Assembly: GCA_965216585.1 (NCBI GenBank)
Contig: CBDCGC010000003.1
Coordinates: 1,426,001 to 1,490,000, forward strand
Source: CADEER01 sp965216585
Lineage (GTDB): Bacteria; Desulfobacterota; Binatia; HRBIN30; CADEER01
Length of the DNA: 64,000 nt
Reading direction: 5' to 3'
Part shown: one piece after another, positions 58,396 through 64,000 of the stretch
Numbering within the stretch: position 1 is the stretch's first letter
How the letters are laid out: the number at the start of each line of letters is the position of its first letter
Translations under genes and position numbers: made by a program
Notes under the pieces: generated by a model
Seen by the model: only the letters and a program-made list of their open reading frames with translations
Databases searched by the model: none
What the model was told of the DNA's origin: nothing

Positions 58396-59403
58396 TCAGA
58401 TCAAGCCAAAGCGATGCGCCGCGACGTCGAGCGCCAGGCCGAGAAGAAAGAGACCGCCAAAGCGACGCGTGTGCGAGAAGGCGAAGGCGGCGTACCAGAG
58501 TGGCCAGATGTTGGGTGGATACTCCGCCGGCGGCGCGCTCGGCCGCGGCTGGGCGAAGGCGCGGAGGGCGCGAACGTAGTACGGCGCCGCGATCAACACG
58601 GTGAGCAGCAGCCACGACAGCTCGCCGCGCGCGACCAGCCAGAAGACGAGAAGGTACTGCGCCGTCAGCATGCCGATCGTCGCGTAGCGGGCGTTGGTCT
58701 CGCCGAGCAGAACCGGCATGGTGCGAATCCCCTTGGCGGCGTCGGCCTCGAGCTTGTCGGTGTGCTTGCCGAAGAGGACGGTCGTCGCCGCCAACGCCAC
58801 CGGCAGGCTGGCGATGATCACCGATGGCGATATGGTGCCGGTGATGACGTAGTACCCGCCACCGACCATCAACGGCCCCCAGACCAGAATCACGGCCACC
58901 TCGCCGAGGCCGATGTACTTGAGCGGCCAGGTGTAGAAGAGGACGAAGAACGCCCCGGCGCCGAGCAGCGACAGCGTCGCCTCGCCGCGCATCACCACCA
59001 GCGCCAGGCCGGCGGCCAGCGCGATCAGACCGGTCACCACGGTGTAGGTGTAGATCTGCGGCTTCGTCATCAAGCCGTGCTCGAGCGGCTGTGGGCCGTA
59101 CTGCGAGCGAAAGTAGTTGTCCTTGTCGACACCGCGAACGTGATCGGTGATGTCGTTGATCAGATTGTTGGTGGCGTGGGCAAAGAGCAGGCCGATGGTC
59201 ACCAGACCCCACAACAGCCAATCGAACGCCCCGTCGCGCGCCGCCAGCAAGCCGGCGATGGCGGCCGAGTTGAAAGTCATCACCAGCACCGCCGAACGCG
59301 TCGCGATCAGCCAGCGCGAGATCACATCGAGACCGTCCCACTCCTCGTGGCTGACGCGCGGGATGACGTTGACCGCTTTCGCCCACATCGAAACGTCGAA
59401 CAC
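58396..59403 (-). CDS. UbiA-family prenyltransferase
   Basis: This 335-residue membrane enzyme transfers a polyprenyl chain to an aromatic or other acceptor. The two aspartate-rich motifs are NNLINDITDHVRGVDKDN at about 79-96 and GKHTDKLEADAAKGIRT at about 212. About eight to nine membrane helices are visible. It is closest in style to menA / UbiA relatives and to proteins annotated as 1,4-dihydroxy-2-naphthoate polyprenyltransferase, but no quinone gene is nearby. It is followed 34 bases later by the APC permease gene in the same direction. Confidence 0.87.
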   Translation of the reverse strand: MFDVSMWAKAVNVIPRVSHEEWDGLDVISRWLIATRSAVLVMTFNSAAIAGLLAARDGAFDWLLWGLVTIGLLFAHATNNLINDITDHVRGVDKDNYFRSQYGPQPLEHGLMTKPQIYTYTVVTGLIALAAGLALVVMRGEATLSLLGAGAFFVLFYTWPLKYIGLGEVAVILVWGPLMVGGGYYVITGTISPSVIIASLPVALAATTVLFGKHTDKLEADAAKGIRTMPVLLGETNARYATIGMLTAQYLLVFWLVARGELSWLLLTVLIAAPYYVRALRAFAQPRPSAPPAEYPPNIWPLWYAAFAFSHTRRFGGLFLLGLALDVAAHRFGLI

Positions 59404-59474
59404 GATTTCCTTCCCCTTTCGCCGGTACCGTAGCCGAAGTCGGCGCCACTGTCGAAGTGGGGTCGGACAAATGA

Positions 59475-59505
59475 AAGGCCCCGCAGGCTGTGCCTGCGGG
59501 GCCTT
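59475..59505 (-). terminator. Intrinsic terminator of the gene at 59577
   Basis: The stem AAGGCCCCGCAGGC / GCCTGCGGGGCCTT (14 bp) has a 3-base loop. On the minus strand the stem is followed by a short T-rich tail (cctttcattt). It lies 72 bases past the stop of the dockerin-like gene and 72 bases before the UbiA-like start. Confidence 0.75.
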
Positions 59506-59576
59506 GTCGGCCGAGCCGAGGGGGGTCGGCTCGGCCGCTCGGGGCCGGGTGCGGGAGGAGCACCCGGGGTGTCCAC

Positions 59577-60776
59577 CTACTCTTCGCTACAACCGTCCAA
59601 GCTGTTGGCAACGGCGTGGATCAGATCGCCGATGCTGACCGAACCGAGGTCGGCCATCATCTCGCAAGCGCCCATGGGTTGCTCGTCGAGAGCGATGGCG
59701 ACCATGCGGATCAGCTCGCCGATCGAGACGACACCGTCGCCGTCACAATCGCCGTGGCAGGCGTCTTCCGGTTTCGGCGTCCAGGTCGGCGTCGGCGTGA
59801 AGATCATCGTCGGCGTCTCGGTCGGCTCGTCGACCTCCTCGGTCGGTTCTTCGGTCGGCTCTTCCGTCGGCTCGGCAGGCGCTTCGGTCGGAGCCTCGGT
59901 CGGCGACGTCGGCGCTTCAGTCGGTTCTTCGGTCGGAGCTTCGGTCGGCACCGTCGGCGCTTCAGTCGGAGCTTCGGTCGGCTCTTCGGTCGGCTCTTCT
60001 GTCGGCGTCGTCGGTTCGGGTGTCGGGGTGGGATCCGGCAGCGGCACGCAGACGCCGAAGGGGAGCGGCGGGGCCGTGGGGAAGGGAAATGGGCCGATGC
60101 CCGACGTCACGGCCTGCTGGCCAATGATGAACCTCTTGCAGTATTCGCCGTCGTCGCAGTCTGCGCTGCTGGTGCAGATATCCAGAACTTTCTTGCGGCA
60201 GACGCCGAATTTCGGAAGTTCCGGCAAGGGAAACGGGTTGGGAAACGGATTGCCGACGATCGACGTCGCCGCCTGGGCGCCATCGTTACCGAAATCGCAG
60301 TACTCGTCCTCGTCGCAACTGGCATCGCTGACGCAGAGTTGGACCGGCGGCTCGGGTTCGGGATCCGGCTTCTTGCGGCAAATTCCGAAAGGAACCTGCG
60401 GAAACGGATCGGGAAAGGGAAACGGATCGGGAAAGGGGTTGCCTATGATCGACGTTGCGGCTCCGCCGTCGCCGAAATCGCAATACTCGTCTTCGTCGCA
60501 AGCGGCATCGGACACACAGAGTTGCTGCGGAGGCGCCGTTGGAAGGGCCGTCGGCAGGCCCGTTGGAAGGACTGATGGCGGCACGGTCGGAATGCCCGGC
60601 GAGGGCGGCGGAGGCGTCGGAACTCCGGGGGGAAGCGTGAAACCTCCAGGCGGAAAGAAATCACCGGGGATCCCACCGGGGACGGCCAGTGCACAAGTCG
60701 CGGTCAGAAAGGCCGCCAGACCTGCAATCAATGCGGTGGTCCGGCGCGTGGTCTGCTTTCGATTGGAATACGTCAT
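59577..60776 (-). CDS. Secreted Cys-rich protein with Pro/Thr/Glu linker and dockerin-like C-terminus
   Basis: This 399-residue protein has a signal peptide at about 1-31 (TTALIAGLAAFLTATCALA). Three Cys units of the form C-x2-D-x2-CDEDEYC follow, separated by Pro/Phe-rich loops (CVSDAACDEDEYC, CVSDASCDEDEYC, CTSSADCDDGEYC). A linker of repeated PTEAPTEEPTE comes next, then a 60-residue dockerin-like end. The first calcium loop is DCDGDGVVSIGE; the second, ADLGSVSIGD, has lost its acidic residues. The ATG at 60776 is set by aaggaggaaatc. It is a paralogue of 61062-62102 with a nearly identical end. Probably extracellular. Confidence 0.82.
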   Translation of the reverse strand: MTYSNRKQTTRRTTALIAGLAAFLTATCALAVPGGIPGDFFPPGGFTLPPGVPTPPPPSPGIPTVPPSVLPTGLPTALPTAPPQQLCVSDAACDEDEYCDFGDGGAATSIIGNPFPDPFPFPDPFPQVPFGICRKKPDPEPEPPVQLCVSDASCDEDEYCDFGNDGAQAATSIVGNPFPNPFPLPELPKFGVCRKKVLDICTSSADCDDGEYCKRFIIGQQAVTSGIGPFPFPTAPPLPFGVCVPLPDPTPTPEPTTPTEEPTEEPTEAPTEAPTVPTEAPTEEPTEAPTSPTEAPTEAPAEPTEEPTEEPTEEVDEPTETPTMIFTPTPTWTPKPEDACHGDCDGDGVVSIGELIRMVAIALDEQPMGACEMMADLGSVSIGDLIHAVANSLDGCSEE

Positions 60777-60858
60777 GATTTCCTCCTTGCTTCGATTACG
60801 CCCGGGCCTCTCGGTCGCGGGCGGGAATGAGCTGATTCGCTGCATGCCAGACCTATTC

Positions 60859-60874
60859 AACAAGCGGCGTGCCA
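60859..60874 (-). promoter_or_regulatory. Imperfect sigma-54-like site
   Basis: The minus strand reads TGGCACGCCGCTTGTT. The -24 box is perfect and the spacing correct, but the invariant -12 GC is GT. It lies 83 bases upstream of ATG 60776. It may be a weak or degenerate promoter, and it is noted because the paralogue at 61062 has a proper site. Confidence 0.3.
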
Positions 60875-61000
60875 AGCCCGCCCGGATCATGCCGGCACCT
60901 CTATTTGCCGGTCTGCACTGCTAAGGCAGGGAGGCACTCGAGCCGATCGATAAGGATTCACAACACCTCAAAATCGGGCCCAGATTTCGGGCTGCACACG

Positions 61001-61036
61001 AAAAAAGCCCCGCGGGCATTACACCCGCGGGGCTTT
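61001..61036 (-). terminator. Intrinsic terminator of the gene at 61062
   Basis: A perfect 13-bp stem AAAGCCCCGCGGG / CCCGCGGGGCTTT has a 7-base loop and is followed on the minus strand by six T residues (61006-61001). It is 26 bases past the stop codon. Confidence 0.9.
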
Positions 61037-61061
61037 CGCCTCGACCCTTGGGGAAGGTCGC

Positions 61062-62102
61062 CTAGGCGCCAGCACACCCCTCGAGGCTGTTGGCAACGGC
61101 GTGGATGAGATCGCCGATGCTGACCGAACCGAGATCGGCCATCATCTCGCAGGCGCCCATGGGCTGCTCGTCGAGGGCGATGGCGACCAGGCGAATCAGC
61201 TCGCCAATCGAGACGACGCCGTCGCCGTTGCAATCGCCGTGGCAGACATCATCCGGGATCGGCGTCCAGGTCGGCGTCAGCGTAAACTGAATCGTCGGCG
61301 TCGCCGTCGGTTCTTTTGTCGGCACCTCCGTCGCCTCGGCAGGCGCTTCCGTCGGCGCAGTCGGCGCTTCGGTCGGTGCCGTCGGGGCTTCGGTCGGCAC
61401 CTCGGTCGGGGCTTCGGTCGGCACCTCGGTCGGGGCTTGGGTCGGGACCTCGGTCGGGGCTTGGGTCGGGGCTTGGGTCGGCGGCGACGGTGGGGGTGTC
61501 GCCGTCGGCTGGGGCGGCGTCGGTTGCGCCGTCGGCGAAGGTTCGGGTGGGAGATCGAAGCACATACCGGCGCCGATCAGGACGTTGAGGGCTGCCCCGG
61601 CGCGGCGCTCCAGCTCCAGCACCGGCAGGGTGCTGCAGTACTGATCCTCATCGCACTCGGTATCGTCGAAGCATGGCGTGCGCGGTTGGCAAATGCCGAG
61701 ATCGGGCACCACGATGGGCGGACCGCCGATGGCGATCGACTTGATTTCACAGTATTCGTGCCTGGCACAGTCCTCGTCACCCGTACAGATCCGGTCGACC
61801 GGACCAGAGGGAGTCGGCCGCGTATCCGTGAAGGTCGGCTTCGGCGTTGGTGTCGGAAAAACCGGCGACGGCGTACTGATGATCAGTCTCGGCTTGCAGG
61901 TTCCGGCAATGATCTGCGCCGGCTGCTTGCAGTAATAACCCGGCCCGCAGTCGTCGTCGCTGAAGCACACGTCACCCAGCGTACCGGGCGTGGGAAAGAT
62001 GATCGCCGCGGCGCTGCCGGCGCTGCCCAGCAGCGCCAGTGCGGCGACGGCGGCGCTCCACATCCAGATCCGAAAAGCAAGATTCTCGATTGGTTTTGAC
62101 AT
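61062..62102 (-). CDS. Secreted Cys-rich protein with Pro/Thr linker and dockerin-like C-terminus (paralogue)
   Basis: This 346-residue protein has a signal peptide at about 1-33 (MWSAAVAALALLGSAGSAAA). Three Cys units follow (CFSDDDCGPGYYC, CTGDEDCARHEYC, CFDDTECDEDQYC), then a repeated linker (PTEAPTEVPTQAP style) and a dockerin-like C-terminus almost identical to 59577: GDCNGDGVVSIGELIR, VAIALDEQPMGACEMMADLG, SVSIGDLIHAVANSLEGC. Again only the first loop keeps its calcium ligands. Start ATG 62102 follows aggaggcatag. It has a sigma-54 promoter 60 bases upstream and a strong terminator. Confidence 0.82.
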   Translation of the reverse strand: MSKPIENLAFRIWMWSAAVAALALLGSAGSAAAIIFPTPGTLGDVCFSDDDCGPGYYCKQPAQIIAGTCKPRLIISTPSPVFPTPTPKPTFTDTRPTPSGPVDRICTGDEDCARHEYCEIKSIAIGGPPIVVPDLGICQPRTPCFDDTECDEDQYCSTLPVLELERRAGAALNVLIGAGMCFDLPPEPSPTAQPTPPQPTATPPPSPPTQAPTQAPTEVPTQAPTEVPTEAPTEVPTEAPTAPTEAPTAPTEAPAEATEVPTKEPTATPTIQFTLTPTWTPIPDDVCHGDCNGDGVVSIGELIRLVAIALDEQPMGACEMMADLGSVSIGDLIHAVANSLEGCAGA

Positions 62103-62161
62103 CTATGCCTCCTGTCGGTTCGCGCCCCGGTCAGTCACCGGCGACGTCGAGCCCGGTCCGG

Positions 62162-62177
62162 CGCAAGCCACATGCCA
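62162..62177 (-). promoter_or_regulatory. Sigma-54 promoter of the gene at 61062
   Basis: The minus strand reads TGGCATGTGGCTTGCG: one mismatch in the -24 box and one at the last base of the -12 box, with exact GG-N10-GC spacing. The predicted start is about 62150, a leader of some 48 nt before the ATG. Confidence 0.65.
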
Positions 62178-62255
62178 ACCCGCCCCGGCATCCGTCGCCG
62201 TACGCCGACCGACCGGGGTGCTAAACAGAAGCGACGGTGCCCCCACGATGCGAAA

Positions 62256-62276
62256 ACCGCCGTATACACCGGCGGT
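62256..62276. repeat. Inverted repeat ACCGCCG-N7-CGGCGGT
   Basis: A 7-base perfect stem lies in the region between the divergent secreted-protein and cyclase genes. On the minus strand it is followed by TTTTC, so it could be a weak terminator, but no minus-strand gene precedes it. It could also be an operator. Confidence 0.3.
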
Positions 62277-62335
62277 AGAAAAGCCCCACTTCGGCGGGCA
62301 TTCTGTTGGCACGCCTGTATTGCTAACCTGAGCCC

Positions 62336-64000
62336 GTGTTCTGCCCGAGCTGCCATTGCGAGCTTCCGGACGGGTTCAAGTTTTGCGGCAAGTGCGGCCA
62401 CGATCTGGCCAAGCCGCCGGCGACCCCGGGGGGCGCCTCGACGACGGCACCGCTCGAAGAGCGGCGCGAGGTGGTCATACTCTTCGCCGACGTCAGCGGT
62501 TTTACTGCGATGTGCGAGGGTCTCGACCCCGAGGACGTGCACACCATCATGAACGAGGTCTTCGCCGGTTTGGGTTCGGCCGTTCGCAACGAGGACGGCC
62601 ACATCGACAAGTTCATCGGCGATGCCGTGATGGCTCTCTTCGGTGCCCCGGTGGCGCACGAAGACGATCCCGCTCGCGCCTGTCGCGCCGCCATCGCCAT
62701 GCAGTCCTTTCTCGGCGAATGGGCGTCTCAGCATCAGGCGCGCAGCGGCACCGTGCTGCGCATGCGCATCGGCATTCACTGCGGCCTGGTCCTCGCCGGA
62801 GCGATCGGCGCCGAAGCCAAGATGGACTATTCGGTGATGGGTGATTCGGTCAACATCGCCGCCCGCCTCGAGTCGGCGGCGCCGGCCGGCGGCATCCTCA
62901 TCTCTTCGACGGTCGCCGACCGCCTCGGCGGCACCTTCGAGCTCGGAGCGCGCGAAGAGCATGTCGTCAAAGGCAAGAGCCAGCCGCTCGCGGCGTTTAC
63001 CCTGCTCGGTCAACGTTCGGCCGATGCCGGGCCGGTCGAATCCAATCAGATGTCCTTCGTCGGCCGGCAACGCGAATTGGCAAGCCTCGGCGATCGACTG
63101 GACAGCGGAGTGCGGTGGACGACGGTGCGCGGCGAAACGGGCATCGGCAAGACGCGCCTCGTAGAGGAGCTCTTCGCGCGCTCGCGCCGGCATCGTCCGT
63201 TGCGCATCAACGCCACGCCGGCAACCGAAAGGCGCCCCTTCGGCCTGTTGCGGCAAGTCCTCTACGCCGTCTGCAGCGAGCTCACCCGCAGCGACCGGCG
63301 ACCTGATTCACTGGCAGCGTTCCGCCGCGCCCTGGCACCGCTGGGGGACGAGTTGGTGCCCTTCACCGCCGCCCTGTGGCACGTCGCCGCGCCGAGCCGG
63401 CTCGCCGTCAGCGCTCCCGACCCCGACCCGCAAACCCTGCGACGCACCGTCGAGCGCGGCTTTGCTTTGATGATGTCGGCACTGACGGCACACTGCGCCG
63501 ATCTCGTCCTCGTCCTCGAATCGTTCCAGCACGCCGACGCCAGCTCGGCCGCCCTGCTCGCTTCACTGGCCGGCGCCGCCGATACGGCGCTGCCGCCGGT
63601 GATCGCCTGTCTTCGCGAAGACGACGCAGCGAAGGTAGCGTCGGACGACGCCTTGCCGCTCGGACCACTCGCTCGCGACGAGGCGCAGCGCGGCCTCGAT
63701 TCGCTGCCTTTCGGCAAATCACTGCCATCATCGATCGCCGAGCAAATCCTCGAGCGCGCTGGTGGCGTGCCGCTCTACATGGAGGAGATCGTCCGCAACC
63801 TGTCGGCCGAGGGTCTGATCGACGACACCTCGGCGACGAGCACGCCACTGCCGTCCTCGATTCGCGCCGCCATGCTGGCGCGAATCGATCGCCTGCCGCG
63901 CAGCGAGAAGGACATCCTGCGCGAATGCGCCGTGCAGGGCCTCGAGTTCGACATCGCCGTCGCCGAGGTCGTCCGCCGCTCGCCGCGCTGGGAGGGGCCA
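62336..64000 (+). CDS. Class III adenylate/guanylate cyclase fused to zinc ribbon and AAA ATPase, 3'-truncated
   Basis: GTG at 62336 opens a frame that stays open to the window end (555 codons). An N-terminal zinc ribbon CPSCHCELPDGFKFCGKCGH precedes a class III cyclase domain at about 40-220, with VVILFADVSGFTAM and KFIGDAVMALFGAP carrying metal-binding Asp residues, then GIHCGLVLAGAIGA and YSVMGDSVNIAARL. An ATPase domain follows with Walker A RGETGIGKTRLVEE at about 263-276, then an ATPase/TPR-type region (QILERAGGVPLYMEEIVRNL). This layout is common in deltaproteobacteria and actinobacteria as a regulator. The signal is unknown. Confidence 0.88.
   Translation, partial: MFCPSCHCELPDGFKFCGKCGHDLAKPPATPGGASTTAPLEERREVVILFADVSGFTAMCEGLDPEDVHTIMNEVFAGLGSAVRNEDGHIDKFIGDAVMALFGAPVAHEDDPARACRAAIAMQSFLGEWASQHQARSGTVLRMRIGIHCGLVLAGAIGAEAKMDYSVMGDSVNIAARLESAAPAGGILISSTVADRLGGTFELGAREEHVVKGKSQPLAAFTLLGQRSADAGPVESNQMSFVGRQRELASLGDRLDSGVRWTTVRGETGIGKTRLVEELFARSRRHRPLRINATPATERRPFGLLRQVLYAVCSELTRSDRRPDSLAAFRRALAPLGDELVPFTAALWHVAAPSRLAVSAPDPDPQTLRRTVERGFALMMSALTAHCADLVLVLESFQHADASSAALLASLAGAADTALPPVIACLREDDAAKVASDDALPLGPLARDEAQRGLDSLPFGKSLPSSIAEQILERAGGVPLYMEEIVRNLSAEGLIDDTSATSTPLPSSIRAAMLARIDRLPRSEKDILRECAVQGLEFDIAVAEVVRRSPRWEGP

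Noticed and set aside
62310..62327. Sigma-54-like site TGGCAC...TTGCT in front of the cyclase gene
   Set aside because: The two boxes are separated by seven bases rather than five (GG-N12-GC), so the spacing is wrong for sigma-54.

Overview
The window is GC-rich, densely packed bacterial chromosome, cut inside a gene at both ends (an efflux adaptor at the left edge, a class III cyclase/ATPase at the right). No rRNA, tRNA, CRISPR, plasmid or phage functions were seen. The gene mix points to a deltaproteobacterial-grade lineage: type IV pseudopilin clusters, good sigma-54 promoters, secreted proteins with Pro/Thr linkers and a C-terminal dockerin-like 'GDCNGD...GELI' domain, HTTM, DUF3465 and DUF481 proteins, and Lhr helicase. 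Binatota, Desulfobacterota or Myxococcota relatives are plausible; this is inference from protein style, not a phylogeny.

Layout. 1-3769: end of an RND efflux adaptor and its permease. 3770-5060: a composite dispersed repeat interrupted by a 721-nt group II intron without a reverse-transcriptase gene. 5083-8729: FdhF/YdeP-type molybdopterin oxidoreductase and an HTTM/gamma-carboxylase-like membrane protein. 8731-9055 and 15835-16205: two inverted copies of a palindrome-rich repeat that bracket an Fe-S (CCG) oxidoreductase, two related small HTH-like proteins on either side of coaE, HU, an R3H-type ATPase, a SprT-like metalloprotein and small conserved proteins. 16204-27845: purM, a large secreted beta-helix-like protein, thioredoxin-like and DUF481 proteins, surE, a lipoprotein, and a TPP enzyme / HerA-like ATPase / DUF3465 operon.

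28137-36162 holds two adjacent minor-pseudopilin clusters (order X-H-V-W, then H-V-W-X). A third cluster (H-V-W-X) lies on the minus strand at 49167-45152. Each encodes FimT/GspH-, PilV- and PilW-like pseudopilins plus an unusually large (700-741 aa) PilX-like protein, with the same reading-frame overlaps in all three. Between them are dmeF, an ExoIII-type nuclease, a TetR regulator with a palindromic operator, and lhr, followed by a second copy of the composite repeat. 49400-64000: MFS transporter, GT-C-type membrane protein, amidohydrolase, TerC, acyltransferase, APC permease, UbiA prenyltransferase, two paralogous secreted Cys-rich/dockerin-like proteins with strong terminators, and the partial cyclase.

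The main unifying signal is a set of sigma-54 (-24/-12) promoters with exact GG-N10-GC spacing upstream of pseudopilin clusters 2 and 3, a secreted dockerin-like protein, and a small HTH-like protein. This suggests that surface appendages and secreted proteins share one regulon. The other notable items are the intron inserted precisely in the dispersed repeat and a duplicated prepilin cleavage motif in the third PilW-like protein.
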